Shown piece after piece: positions 33,588 through 42,913 of a DNA stretch of 64,000 nucleotides; position 1 is the stretch's first letter, and each line of letters begins with the position of its first letter. Both the position numbers and the translations under genes were made by a program. The notes under the pieces were generated by a model that was not told the DNA's origin, ran no database searches, and was given only the letters and a program-made list of their open reading frames with translations. This stretch comes from Acidimicrobiaceae bacterium. Its GTDB lineage: Bacteria; Actinomycetota; Acidimicrobiia; Acidimicrobiales; RAAP-2. The stretch covers positions 1 to 64,000 of the forward strand of contig PKXA01000132.1 in assembly GCA_003133325.1 (NCBI GenBank), given 5' to 3'.

Positions 33588-34999
33588 CAGCGAAGCTCCT
33601 CGGGGGTGGCGAAGTGGCCGGCCACCGCGGTGGCGGCGGCCACGGCCGGGGACACCAGGTGGGTGCGACCGCCCCGGCCCTGGCGGCCCTCGAAGTTTCG
33701 GTTCGAGGTGGAGGCCGCCCGTTCGCCCTGGGCCAACTTGTCGGGGTTCATGGCCAGGCACATGGAGCATCCGGGCTGACGCCATTCGAAGCCGGCGTCG
33801 ATGAAGACGGCATCGAGGCCCTCCGCCTCGGCCTGGAGCTTGACCCGGTGGGACCCGGGAACCACCAGGGCACGGAGACCTTCCCTTACGTTCCGGTTTC
33901 GGAGAACATCGGCCGCGGCACGCAGGTCTTCGATGCGCCCGTTGGTACATGAGCCGATGAAGACGGTATCGACTGTCACGTCACGGAGGGGGGTGCCGGC
34001 GGTGAGCCCCATGTACACGATGGCTCGCGCCGCCGCCTCGCGCTCGGTGGGATCGGCGAACGAATCGGGGTCGGGGATCGACCCGTCGATGCGGGTCACC
34101 TGGGCGGGATTGGTTCCCCAGGTGACATGCGGGGCCAACCCGGTGGCGTCGATGGTCACCTCCTTGTCGAAGGAGGCATCGGCATCGGTGGAGAGAGCGC
34201 GCCAATCGGCGAGGGCCTCCTCCCACGCCGCCCCCTTGGGAGCGTGGTCCCGCCCGGCGAGGTAGGCAAACGTCGTCTCGTCCGGTGCGATCATCCCAGC
34301 CCGCGCGCCTGCCTCAATGGACATGTTGCACACCGTCATGCGACCCTCCATCGACAGCGCCCGGATAGCCGCACCCCGGTACTCGATGACGTGACCCATG
34401 CCTCCGCCGGTCCCGATCTCTCCGATGACGGCCAGCACCACGTCCTTGGCCGTCACCCCGGCCGGCAGGTCGCCGTCCACGGTGACCGACATGGTGGCCG
34501 GGCGCCTCTGGGAGAGGGTTTGGGTGGCCAGGACGTGCTCGACCTCACTGGTGCCGATCCCGAAGGCCAGGGCCCCGAACGCACCGTGGGTAGAGGTGTG
34601 GCTATCGCCACACACAATGGTCATTCCCGGTTGGGTCAGTCCCTGTTCGGGCCCGATGATGTGCACGATCCCCTGGTTGGCATCGCCCATCGGGTAACAG
34701 GTGATCCCGAACTCATCGCAGTTGGTTCCGAGCACCGCCAATTGCTTGGCTGAGATGGGATCGGCCACCGGTTTGTCGATGTCGGTGGTGGGGACGTTGT
34801 GATCGGCGGTGGCGATGGTCAGATCAGGACGATGGACCCCACGGCCGGCCAAACGCAGTCCCTCGAATGCCTGAGGGGAGGTGACCTCGTGGATCAGGTG
34901 GAGGTCGATGAAGATGATGTCGGGCTCTTCGCCCACCCCGGCGTGCACGACGTGGCGGTCCCAGACCTTCTCCGAGAGGGTGCGGGGCGATTCGGGCAT
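33587..34999 (-). CDS. leuC: 3-isopropylmalate dehydratase large subunit
   Basis: 470 residues, aconitase family. The [4Fe-4S] ligands are in [13 protein letters not shown] and [16 protein letters not shown]. Other signatures are [18 protein letters not shown] and the N-terminal [10 protein letters not shown]. It isomerises 2- to 3-isopropylmalate. It starts three bases after the greA stop, with AGGTGA as ribosome binding site inside the greA end, so greA-leuC-leuD form one operon. Confidence 0.97.
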   Translation of the reverse strand: MPESPRTLSEKVWDRHVVHAGVGEEPDIIFIDLHLIHEVTSPQAFEGLRLAGRGVHRPDLTIATADHNVPTTDIDKPVADPISAKQLAVLGTNCDEFGITCYPMGDANQGIVHIIGPEQGLTQPGMTIVCGDSHTSTHGAFGALAFGIGTSEVEHVLATQTLSQRRPATMSVTVDGDLPAGVTAKDVVLAVIGEIGTGGGMGHVIEYRGAAIRALSMEGRMTVCNMSIEAGARAGMIAPDETTFAYLAGRDHAPKGAAWEEALADWRALSTDADASFDKEVTIDATGLAPHVTWGTNPAQVTRIDGSIPDPDSFADPTEREAAARAIVYMGLTAGTPLRDVTVDTVFIGSCTNGRIEDLRAAADVLRNRNVREGLRALVVPGSHRVKLQAEAEGLDAVFIDAGFEWRQPGCSMCLAMNPDKLAQGERAASTSNRNFEGRQGRGGRTHLVSPAVAAATAVAGHFATPEELR

Positions 35000-35002
35000 C
35001 AG

Positions 35003-35488
35003 TCAGTCACCTAGCTTCACGATGTGGACCCGAAGGGTGCCACCGGGCGCGGCATACTCAACGGTGTCCCCGGCGGCATGGCCCATCATGGCCACACCGA
35101 GGGGCGATCCGGGCGAAACCACGGTGACGTCCCCCTGTCGCTCCTCGATGGAGCCGACGAAGAAGGTCTGGGTATCGTCGTCATCGTCGCCGTCATAGCG
35201 GAGGGTGACTACCGAGCCTTGGGCCACGGTGCCGTCCGAGGGAGCGACCCCGTCCACCACTTCGGCATTCTTCAACATGGCCTGCAGTTGACGGATCCGG
35301 GCTTCCATCTTCCCTTGGCTGTCCTTGGCCGCGTGGTAGTCGCCATTCTCCTTCAGGTCGCCGAGAGCCCGAGCCGCCTCGATGGCGTTGGCGATCTCCA
35401 CCCGGCCGCGGGTCGTGAGGTCCTCGACTTCGGCATGAAGCCGCTCGTAGGTGCTGCGGGTGAGCTGGGTGGCGGAGGTGTCACTCAT
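35003..35488 (-). CDS. greA: Transcription elongation factor GreA
   Basis: 161 residues. The N-terminal coiled coil (LTRSTYERLHAEVEDLTTRG, EAARALGDLKENGDYHAAKD) carries the acidic tip DLKENGDY that reaches the RNA polymerase active site to stimulate transcript cleavage. The C-terminal FKBP-like domain includes SPLGVAMMGHAAGDTV. An acidic insert of five Asp (YDGDDDDDTQTF) lies in the C-terminal domain. A -10 box TAGCCT precedes the ATG by eight bases on the minus strand. Confidence 0.95.
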   Translation of the reverse strand: MSDTSATQLTRSTYERLHAEVEDLTTRGRVEIANAIEAARALGDLKENGDYHAAKDSQGKMEARIRQLQAMLKNAEVVDGVAPSDGTVAQGSVVTLRYDGDDDDDTQTFFVGSIEERQGDVTVVSPGSPLGVAMMGHAAGDTVEYAAPGGTLRVHIVKLGD

Positions 35489-35496
35489 GGGGTACC

Positions 35497-35502
35497 AGGC
35501 TA
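35497..35502 (-). promoter_or_regulatory. -10 box of the greA-leuCD operon
   Basis: On the minus strand TAGCCT precedes the ATG at 35488 by eight bases. Short-leader or leaderless start. Confidence 0.45.
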
Positions 35503-35635
35503 ACGGGTTTGGGAAGAAGCCCCATCCGTCCCCGGGCCCGGGTCGGGCATCGCCGCCGGACCCACCGACTGTCGAAGAGACGTGGTGGATGGCAATATCG
35601 TGGCCGGAACACATCGCGAACGAGGGGGCCGACCA

Positions 35636-36766
35636 ATGGCCGACATACGGGGCACCTGGGACAAGAAGTACGAGGGCGTCGCCACCACGCTGGCGGAGAG
35701 CCTCGATGATGGAGGTGACGTCGGGGCATCGGTGGCGGTGATGGTGGGCGGCGAGCCGGTGGTCGATATCTGGGGAGGCTTCGTCGACGAGGGGAAGACC
35801 ACCCCCTGGGAGGAGGACACCATCATCAACGTCTGGTCGACGACCAAGACGATGACCTTCCTCTGTGCCCTGATGCTGGCCGATCGGGGCGAACTCGACT
35901 TCTACGCCCCGGTGGCCACCTACTGGCCCGAGTTCGCGGCCGGCGGCAAGGAAGCCGTGGAGGTGCGCCACCTGATGGGCCATACCGCGGGCCTGGCCGG
36001 ATGGACCGAGCCACTCGAGGACGAGGACCTGGCCGACTGGGAAAAGTGCACCTCGATGCTGGCCGCCCAAGAACCCTGGTGGGAGCCGGGCACTGCATCC
36101 GGGTACCACGCGGTCACCCAGGGCTATCTCATCGGCGAGGTGGTTCGCCGAATCACCGGAGCGTCGATCGGCACCTGGTTTGCCGACGAGGTGGCCGGGC
36201 CCTTGGGTGCCGACTTCCATATCGGGCTGCCTGCCTCCGAGGACGGGCGGGTGGCACCGGTCATTCCCCCTCCACCGGTGGACCTAAAGGACCTGGGCGC
36301 ATCCGACTTCGCCTTGCGGGCCTTGGGAAATCCGGTGTTGGACGCCACCGTGTCGCACAACGCCTGGTGGCGCCGGGCGGAGATCCCCGCGGCCAATGGG
36401 CAGGGCAACGCCCGATCGGTGGCAACCGTTCAGTCGATCATCTCCGGTGGCGGGGAGGCCCGGGGGGTCCGACTGTTGTCGGAGAAGGCATGTGACGCCA
36501 TCTTTGAAGAACAGGCCCACGGAAAGGATCTGGTGCTCGGGATCCCCATCCGGTTCGGAATGGGGTATGGATTGAGTACCGACATCATGCCGCTGGGCCC
36601 GCGGGCCTGTTACTGGGGTGGCTACGGCGGCTCGTTGATCATCATGGACCAACAAGCCCGCCTCACCGTGTCGTACGTGATGAATCGGATGGAGAGTGGA
36701 TTGGTGGGGGATCTGCGGGGTGCCAACATCGTGATGGCGGCGGTGATGGGCATGGCCAACCACTGA
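35636..36766 (+). CDS. Serine hydrolase, beta-lactamase/esterase family
   Basis: About 376 residues. The SxxK nucleophile motif is WSTTKT (in IINVWSTTKTMTFL), the second motif YHAVTQGYLIGE supplies the general base Tyr, and the KTG-like motif is replaced near the C-terminus by YWGGYGGS. This fits class C-like esterases (EstB type) and LACTB-like proteins, not true penicillinases. No signal peptide is visible, so it is cytosolic. The ATG at 35636 follows GAGGGGGCC; an upstream in-frame start at 35582 would lack a ribosome site. Confidence 0.88.
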   Translation: MADIRGTWDKKYEGVATTLAESLDDGGDVGASVAVMVGGEPVVDIWGGFVDEGKTTPWEEDTIINVWSTTKTMTFLCALMLADRGELDFYAPVATYWPEFAAGGKEAVEVRHLMGHTAGLAGWTEPLEDEDLADWEKCTSMLAAQEPWWEPGTASGYHAVTQGYLIGEVVRRITGASIGTWFADEVAGPLGADFHIGLPASEDGRVAPVIPPPPVDLKDLGASDFALRALGNPVLDATVSHNAWWRRAEIPAANGQGNARSVATVQSIISGGGEARGVRLLSEKACDAIFEEQAHGKDLVLGIPIRFGMGYGLSTDIMPLGPRACYWGGYGGSLIIMDQQARLTVSYVMNRMESGLVGDLRGANIVMAAVMGMANH

Positions 36767-36820
36767 CGCCGGGAACCAGGGACGGCCACCGACTGTCCCG
36801 TGAGGTAGGGAGCCACAGCT

Positions 36821-38221
36821 ATGCCGCTGCACGAACGCCGTGCCATCCAGGACCAGGTCCACGAATCGCTCTTCGCCTCGGCGCAGCTTGCCCGGGCGCT
36901 GCCCAAGTACAAATTCCCCGAGCACGAGACGTTTCCCGATGTCACCTTCCAGGTTATCGAGGACGAGTTGCTCCTCGACGGCAATGCCCGTCAGAACCTG
37001 GCCACCTTTTGCCAGACGTGGGAGGAGCCGCAGGTTCACAAGCTCATGGACATGGCCATCGACAAGAACCTGATGGACAAGGACGAGTATCCCCAGTCCG
37101 CCGAACTCGAGCGGCGGTGTGTCCATATGTTGGCCGATCTGTGGAATGCACCCGATGCCGCCAACACGGTGGGGACGTCCTCGCTCGGTTCGTCAGAAGC
37201 CTGCATGCTGGCCGGCCTGGCCGCCAAGTGGCGGTGGCGGGCCAAGCGCAAGGCCGAGGGGAAAGCGACCGAAACACCCAACATGGTGTGTGGCCCGGTG
37301 CAGGTGGTCTGGCATAAGTTCGCCCGGTACTGGGATATCGAGATGCGGGAGATTCCGATGTCCCCGGGTCGCTACTGCATGGATGCCGAGCAGATGCTCC
37401 CCTTGATCGACGAGAACACCATGCTGGTGGTGCCGACGTTCGGGGTCACCTACACCGGCGCCTATGAGCCGGTACTCGAGCTGTCCGAGGCGCTCGATCG
37501 CCTGCAGAGCCAAAAGGGATTCGACGTGGACATCCACGTGGACGGGGCCAGTGGCGCCTTTCTGGCCCCCTTCTGTGCTCCCGACGTGCAGTTCGACTTC
37601 CGGGTTCCCCGGGTGAAGTCGATCAGCACCTCGGGCCATAAATTCGGTCTCGCCCCCCTCGGGGTGGGATGGGTCATCTGGCGCGACAAGGCGGAGCTGC
37701 CCGAGGACCTGATCTTCCATGTCTCCTACCTGGGCGGCGACATGCCCGACTTCCAGATCAACTTCTCCCGTCCGGCCGGCCAAATCATCGCCCAGTACTA
37801 CGACTTCATCCGGTTGGGGCACAAGGGATATCAACGGGTCCACCAGGCCAGTTATGACACCGGCGCCTTCCTGGCCAAAGAGATCGAAAAATTCGGCCCG
37901 TTCGAGCTCCTGTGTGCCAGCGACCCGGCCACCGGCATCCCCGCGGTCACCTGGAGGATCAAGGAGGGGGAGGATCCCGGGTACACCCTCTTCGACCTGG
38001 CCGACCGGCTCCGGGTCCGGGGGTGGCAGGTGCCGGCCTATGCGCTCACCGGTTCGGCATCCGACGTGACGGTGCAGAGGGTCCTGGTGCGTCAGGGTTT
38101 CGACCGCGATCTGGCCTCCATCCTGCTCGATGACTTTGCCGCCTCGGTGGCTCATTTCGACCAGCACCCGGTGTCGGTGGCGATGACGTCCGAAGAGGCG
38201 GGCGGCTTCAACCACCTTTAG
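36821..38221 (+). CDS. gadB: Glutamate decarboxylase
   Basis: 466 residues of the PLP-dependent group II decarboxylases. Features are GTSSLGSSEACMLAGLAAKW, FGVTYTGAYEPVLEL, the HVDGASGAFLAPF segment and the PLP lysine in STSGHKFGLAPLGVGW. It converts glutamate to GABA and consumes a proton, giving acid resistance or feeding the GABA shunt. The C-terminus (EEAGGFNHL) lacks the bacterial HTGHK-like autoinhibitory sequence but is of normal length. GAGGTAGGGAG precedes the ATG. No GABA antiporter gene is nearby. Confidence 0.95.
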   Translation: MPLHERRAIQDQVHESLFASAQLARALPKYKFPEHETFPDVTFQVIEDELLLDGNARQNLATFCQTWEEPQVHKLMDMAIDKNLMDKDEYPQSAELERRCVHMLADLWNAPDAANTVGTSSLGSSEACMLAGLAAKWRWRAKRKAEGKATETPNMVCGPVQVVWHKFARYWDIEMREIPMSPGRYCMDAEQMLPLIDENTMLVVPTFGVTYTGAYEPVLELSEALDRLQSQKGFDVDIHVDGASGAFLAPFCAPDVQFDFRVPRVKSISTSGHKFGLAPLGVGWVIWRDKAELPEDLIFHVSYLGGDMPDFQINFSRPAGQIIAQYYDFIRLGHKGYQRVHQASYDTGAFLAKEIEKFGPFELLCASDPATGIPAVTWRIKEGEDPGYTLFDLADRLRVRGWQVPAYALTGSASDVTVQRVLVRQGFDRDLASILLDDFAASVAHFDQHPVSVAMTSEEAGGFNHL

Positions 38222-38282
38222 GGCCAGGTGGTGTTCGCCGACCGAGACAGGCGACGTGGCGGAAACCGCGGGATCCGGGTGG

Positions 38283-38324
38283 CACGGATTGCTACACGGA
38301 TTGCCACGCAGATGGCCACGCAGA
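38283..38324. repeat. 12-bp-period tandem repeat
   Basis: Units CACGGATTGCTA, CACGGATTGCCA, CGCAGATGGCCA and CGCAGA follow each other; the first two and the last two are near-identical. It lies in the 120-bp gap before the UPF0104 gene. Confidence 0.75.
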
Positions 38325-38343
38325 GTGCTTGGATAGCTCGGGT

Positions 38344-39429
38344 ATGACTAGCGCGCCCGGCTCGGCCGGCGATCACGGGTCCCGATCGTTTTCCGCTCAG
38401 TTCGAACAGCAACAGAGCTCCCCGTTTCCCTGGAAGGCGGTGGTCAAACGCTCGATCTTCGTGACCATTGCCGGAGTGGCGCTGTATCTGGTCGCCCCCA
38501 GCGTCATCGCCGTCCTCCACTCGTGGCCGCGGCTGGCCACCCTGAACCCCATCTGGTTGGGTGTGGCCCTGGTGTCCCAGGTGGCCCACTTCGGGTGCAC
38601 GTTCGCCCTCCAGCGGATCGCGCTCCGAACCAAAGAGTGGTTCCCGGTCGTCACCGCCCAGCTGGCCGGCAATGCCATCAGCCTCATCGTTCCGGGGGGG
38701 GCCGCCGCCGGCGCTGCCGTCCAGTTCAGGATGCTGGCCGTCAGCGGGATGGATGCCGCCGACGCGGCCGGAGGCCTCACCGCCTTCTCTCTCCTGGGCA
38801 TCGCCGGGCTGCTGGCCCTCCCCGTTCTGGTGCTCCCGGTAGTCCTCTTCGGGGCCCCGGTCAGCTCGGGGCTGTACACCGCGGCCATTATCGGCGCCGT
38901 GGCGTTCGTGCTCTTCGCCGGATTCGGGGCCTTGGTTATGGCCACCGACGCCCCGATCCGGTTGATGGGGCGGGCGGCGCAGATGGTGCGAAATCGAATC
39001 CGTCGCCAGAGGAAGCCCATTTCGGGGCTCAGTCGCCGGCTCCTCGAACAACGCGATCTGGTGGTAGCCGTACTGGGCAAGCAATGGTGGCAGGCAACCC
39101 TGTTGTCAGCCGGACGGTTGGGCTTCGACTTCTTCTGTCTGTTGGCAGCGGTGCTGGCGGTGGGGAACGATCCTTCGCCGGCCCTGGTGCTCCTGGCCTA
39201 TGCGGTGGCCGGTGTCATCGGCCTCATTCCCATCACCCCCGGGGGGCTCGGCATCGTCGAGGCCAGCCTGAGTGGCTTGTTGGTCCTGGCCGGGCTGAAT
39301 ACCGGCGAAGCCGTGCTGGTCACGCTGACCTACCGTCTGGCGTCATACTGGATCCCGCTGGCGTCGGGCCCGTTCGCCTACACCCTCTTCAAGCGGCGGT
39401 ACCGGCAGGCGAAGCCCGCAGTCAGCTGA
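38344..39429 (+). CDS. UPF0104 / lysylphosphatidylglycerol synthase-like membrane protein
   Basis: About 361 residues with seven or eight transmembrane segments (for example IFVTIAGVALYLVAPSVIAV and LGVALVSQVAHFGCTFALQ). The family signature GGAAAGAAVQFRML appears mid-protein and IPITPGGLGIVEASLSGLL near the end, as in the flippase-like part of MprF and AglD. The catalytic synthase domain of MprF is absent, so it is likely a lipid or glycolipid translocation-type protein of unknown substrate. The N-terminal 25 residues are Ser/Gln-rich and cytosolic. Confidence 0.85.
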   Translation: MTSAPGSAGDHGSRSFSAQFEQQQSSPFPWKAVVKRSIFVTIAGVALYLVAPSVIAVLHSWPRLATLNPIWLGVALVSQVAHFGCTFALQRIALRTKEWFPVVTAQLAGNAISLIVPGGAAAGAAVQFRMLAVSGMDAADAAGGLTAFSLLGIAGLLALPVLVLPVVLFGAPVSSGLYTAAIIGAVAFVLFAGFGALVMATDAPIRLMGRAAQMVRNRIRRQRKPISGLSRRLLEQRDLVVAVLGKQWWQATLLSAGRLGFDFFCLLAAVLAVGNDPSPALVLLAYAVAGVIGLIPITPGGLGIVEASLSGLLVLAGLNTGEAVLVTLTYRLASYWIPLASGPFAYTLFKRRYRQAKPAVS

Positions 39430-41017
39430 GGTCGACCACGCCGTTGTCCCGCAGGGTGCCCAACCGGCCACAACCCTCTTCGGTGACCAGCACCGCCAGT
39501 TGGTCGGGATCGGACGTGGTGGCCCAGGCCCGGCGACCGTCGATGGTGCGACATGCCACCACCGCCCGCGACGGGGTCCCGTCCCTGGCGTAGGCGACCG
39601 AATAGGCCTCGACGGTGATTTCTCCCACGGCGTCAGCGTCGGATGAGCACTGAGGAAGCCGGCCGACGGCGGCGGCCGGATTGGCCCATCGGAAACCGCC
39701 GGCCTCTTCGACAACGGTGGACTCCGGTAGGTCGACCTCGCCGTGGGTGGGCCCAGACCCGGGTCGGGTGCCATAGATGCCGATGCTGTGCTCGGTCATG
39801 AACCAACCGAGCCCGGACACGAGGCCGAGCGATCCGGGATCGGCACGCAGGATGGTCGCCATGGTGGCGATGGCGTGGGTGCCGTAGTTGTTGCCGGGCC
39901 CGCCGGCAAAGGTGAGACCTCCAGTGACCGTGAGTGGTCGGCCCGGGTCATTCACCGCCAGGCCGAGCTCATGGGCGGCGATCTCCACCGCCGACGGAAA
40001 GCACGGAAAGAGATCGACATGGGCGATGGTGCCGATGTCGGTGCCCGCCAATGAGACGGCTGACTTCCCGGCCAGCCGGATGGCCGGAGACGAGTGGAAG
40101 TCGGCCCGGTGGGAGAGGAACCAGTGGTCGTCGGCGTCTGCCCCCGCCAACGGGAAGACCCACCTGTCGCGGGGAACACCGGCGGCCTCGGCGGCCTCGG
40201 CCGAGCAGAGGACGAGGGCGGCTCCCTGGTCCACCTGCAGGTTGGCCATCAGCAACTTCGTATAGGGATACGAGATCATCCGATTGGACTCACCGGGTGT
40301 GCGTATCTGCTCTGCGGTCCTGGCCTGGCGCGACCACGCATACGGATTGGACGATGCCACTTCGGAGCACTGTGCCCACAATCTGGCGATCCACTCCCGG
40401 TGCTCATCCAGCGGCCGGCCCATCGCGGCCCGGAGAGCATTTTCGAACAGGGGGTAGACGTTGACGGGGAGATCGAGGCCCTGTTCCTCCTCGGCGTCGG
40501 TGGTGGCCCGATGGCTGTTCCCGAACATGGTGGGTCTGACGGTGTTGGCGCCTTGCACGGTCCAGGGGAGCATGGGCCGGTCGGGATCGCGGCGGGCGGC
40601 CAATACCGAGTAGAAGCAGTCCGCCCCGGCGATCACCGCCACATCGAGGTCGCCTCGTCCGATGTCCAGGGCGGTGCGATTGACCAGGTGCTGGGCGTTG
40701 TTGCCGCCGGTGGTGCTGAGTCTGAACTCGAGTGGGTCCATGCCCATCTGTTCGGCCACCAGCTGGCCCGGGTTGATGTACTCCCAGCTCAGGGGGTTGA
40801 GAATTCGGAGGGACTGCACCCGTTTGAGTAACGCGTGCCCGACTCCGGCCGTTCCGCCGGGCTCCGCTCCCGAACAGTCCTCGGCCGCCGACAGCACCGC
40901 TCGGACCATCAGCTCCACCGGCTCGGGGCGCGCCGCCACCTCGACTCCGTCGGGATCGGGCCGGTTGGTGACCTGCCCGGTGCCCACGATGACAGGTGTC
41001 CTGGGGTCGATGACCAT
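39422..41017 (-). CDS. Thiolase-like protein (TLP1-type, acetyl-CoA acetyltransferase family)
   Basis: About 531 residues. The N-terminal thiolase half starts MVIDPRTPVIVGTGQVTNRP. Where thiolases have the nucleophilic Cys (CASG), this protein reads STTGGNNAQ. The C-terminal half has GGLTFAGGPGNNYGTHAIAT and, from about residue 430, an extra beta domain (AVGEITVEAYSVAYARDGTP) like the additional C-terminal domain of thiolase-like protein type 1. Such proteins may bind CoA esters without acting as true thiolases. The 3' end overlaps the UPF0104 gene by eight bases on opposite strands. Confidence 0.82.
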   Translation of the reverse strand: MVIDPRTPVIVGTGQVTNRPDPDGVEVAARPEPVELMVRAVLSAAEDCSGAEPGGTAGVGHALLKRVQSLRILNPLSWEYINPGQLVAEQMGMDPLEFRLSTTGGNNAQHLVNRTALDIGRGDLDVAVIAGADCFYSVLAARRDPDRPMLPWTVQGANTVRPTMFGNSHRATTDAEEEQGLDLPVNVYPLFENALRAAMGRPLDEHREWIARLWAQCSEVASSNPYAWSRQARTAEQIRTPGESNRMISYPYTKLLMANLQVDQGAALVLCSAEAAEAAGVPRDRWVFPLAGADADDHWFLSHRADFHSSPAIRLAGKSAVSLAGTDIGTIAHVDLFPCFPSAVEIAAHELGLAVNDPGRPLTVTGGLTFAGGPGNNYGTHAIATMATILRADPGSLGLVSGLGWFMTEHSIGIYGTRPGSGPTHGEVDLPESTVVEEAGGFRWANPAAAVGRLPQCSSDADAVGEITVEAYSVAYARDGTPSRAVVACRTIDGRRAWATTSDPDQLAVLVTEEGCGRLGTLRDNGVVDLS

Positions 41018-41065
41018 CAGAATTGGCAGCGTACATCGACGGCGCTCGGCCCGATTCCCCGTCAC

Positions 41066-41071
41066 TACACT
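41066..41071 (+). promoter_or_regulatory. -10 box of the rpiB-glyA operon
   Basis: TACACT, six bases, then the rpiB ATG at 41078. Confidence 0.6.
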
Positions 41072-41077
41072 CGTCGT

Positions 41078-41590
41078 ATGCGAATTGCTGTCGGTTCGGA
41101 CCACGCCGGCTTCGACCTCAAATCGGCATTGGCCGAGCATCTGGCGGCCGGCGGCCACGAGGTCGTCGACCTCGGCACTGATTCGCCCGATGTCTCCGTG
41201 GACTATCCGGTCTTCGGGCTGGCCGTGGGCCGGGCGGTGGCCGGCGGCCAGGCTGATCGGGGTCTTTGTGTCTGCGGGACCGGCATCGGCATCGGCATTG
41301 CCGCCAATAAGGTGGATGGGGTGCGGGCCGCCCTGGTCCATGACGTGACCACCGCCAGCTTGGCCCGACGCCACAATGACGCCAATGTGGTCTGTTTGGG
41401 TGGAAGGATCACCGGACTGGCCGAAGCCACTGATGCCGTCGACACGTTCTTCACCACCGCCTATGAAGGTGGCCGTCATCAGAAGCGGCTGGATGAGATC
41501 TCGCAGTACGAATCCTCCCGGACCGATCCCGCCGAGACGACGGTGGGCGGCACGGGAGACGAACACGAAAGGCAGCAGCCGTCATCATGA
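41078..41590 (+). CDS. rpiB: Ribose-5-phosphate isomerase B
   Basis: 170 residues. RpiB/LacAB signature: MRIAVGSDHAGFDLKSALAE, the active-site Cys in LCVCGTGIGIGIAANK, and RRHNDANVVCLGGR. It interconverts ribose- and ribulose-5-phosphate. The conserved enzyme ends near residue 148; the remaining tail is acidic and unusual. The stop overlaps the glyA start as ATGA, linking pentose phosphate supply to one-carbon metabolism in one transcript. Confidence 0.93.
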   Translation: MRIAVGSDHAGFDLKSALAEHLAAGGHEVVDLGTDSPDVSVDYPVFGLAVGRAVAGGQADRGLCVCGTGIGIGIAANKVDGVRAALVHDVTTASLARRHNDANVVCLGGRITGLAEATDAVDTFFTTAYEGGRHQKRLDEISQYESSRTDPAETTVGGTGDEHERQQPSS

Positions 41591-42891
41591 GCCCTTCCTT
41601 TGCCGCTTCCCCGTTCGATTCCTGGTTGGGCGACGATCCCGAGATTGCCTCCCTGCTCACCCGGGAGGCCGAGCGTCAATCGACCACCCTCCAGCTCATC
41701 GCCTCGGAGAACTTCACGTCACCGGCCGTATTGGCCGCCTCGGGCTCGGTCCTGACCAACAAGTACGCCGAGGGCTATCCCGGTCGCCGGTACTACGGGG
41801 GCAACCTGATCATCGATGAGGTCGAGGACCTGGCCCGAGAGCGGGCCAAGTCACTCTTCGGTGCCGACCATGCCAACGTGCAGCCTCATGCCGGGGCCAA
41901 TGCCAATCTGGCTGTCTACCAAGCCCTCCTCGAGCCCGGGGACACCATTTTGGCCATGCGCCTCGACCATGGCGGCCATCTCACCCACGGCTCCCCGGCC
42001 AGCATCACCTCCAAGGTCTGGCGCTTCGTCTCCTATGGCGTGTCGCCGGCCACCGGCGACGCCGACAAGCCGGGTGAGATCATCGACTTCGACCAGGTGG
42101 CGGACATGGCCCGCCGGGAGCGACCGAAACTCATCGTGGCCGGCTCCACCGCCTATTCACGGATCATCGACCCGATGCCCTTTCGAGAGATCGCCGACTC
42201 GGTTGGGGCGTTGTTCATGTTCGACGCCGCCCACCCCGCCGGCCTGATCGCCGGCAAGGCACATCCTTCGCCGGTGGGTGTGGCCGACGTGGTCACCTTC
42301 ACCACCCACAAGACTCTCCGCGGCCCCCGGGGAGGGGCCATCGTGTGCAATGCGGAGTTCGCCAAAGCCATCGACAGCGCGGTGTTCCCCGGCCTGCAAG
42401 GTGGTCCGCTCGAGCACATCATTGCCGCCAAGGCGGTGGCGTTCGCCGAGGCGGCCCGCCCGGAGTTCCACACCTATGCCGCCAACGTGGTGGCCAACGC
42501 CGCGGCGCTCGGCCGGTCGTTGACCAACGAGGGGTTCCGGATGGTGTCGGGTGGCACCGAAAACCACCAGGTATTGCTCGATCTCCGGGCGTTCGATGAG
42601 GAACTGACCGGAAAGGTGGCCCAGGAGACCCTCGACCGGGCCGGCCTCACCTGCAACCGGAACACCATTCCCGACGATCCCCGGTCTCCCTTCGTGACGT
42701 CGGGTCTGCGCTTGGGATCGGCAGCGGTGACCACGACGGGGATGGGAGAAGCAGAGATGCAGCTCGTCGGCGAACTGATCAGCCGCACCCTGCGATCCCG
42801 CCAGGATGATGCCGAGCTGGGTGCCATACGTGCCGAGGTGCGCGAGTTGTGCGCCGGCTTCCCGCCGTATCCCACCCTGGTCACGACATGA
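41587..42891 (+). CDS. glyA: Serine hydroxymethyltransferase
   Basis: 434 residues. PLP enzyme with LIASENFTSPAVLAASGSVL, EGYPGRRYYGG and Lys242 in VTFTTHKTLRGPRGG as the Schiff-base residue. It makes glycine and methylene-tetrahydrofolate from serine, downstream of serA/serC in the same window. Coupled to rpiB by ATGA overlap. Length is slightly above the usual 415-425. Confidence 0.97.
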   Translation: MSPSFAASPFDSWLGDDPEIASLLTREAERQSTTLQLIASENFTSPAVLAASGSVLTNKYAEGYPGRRYYGGNLIIDEVEDLARERAKSLFGADHANVQPHAGANANLAVYQALLEPGDTILAMRLDHGGHLTHGSPASITSKVWRFVSYGVSPATGDADKPGEIIDFDQVADMARRERPKLIVAGSTAYSRIIDPMPFREIADSVGALFMFDAAHPAGLIAGKAHPSPVGVADVVTFTTHKTLRGPRGGAIVCNAEFAKAIDSAVFPGLQGGPLEHIIAAKAVAFAEAARPEFHTYAANVVANAAALGRSLTNEGFRMVSGGTENHQVLLDLRAFDEELTGKVAQETLDRAGLTCNRNTIPDDPRSPFVTSGLRLGSAAVTTTGMGEAEMQLVGELISRTLRSRQDDAELGAIRAEVRELCAGFPPYPTLVTT

Positions 42892-42913
42892 CCGGACGGG
42901 AGTCGACGGGCGC

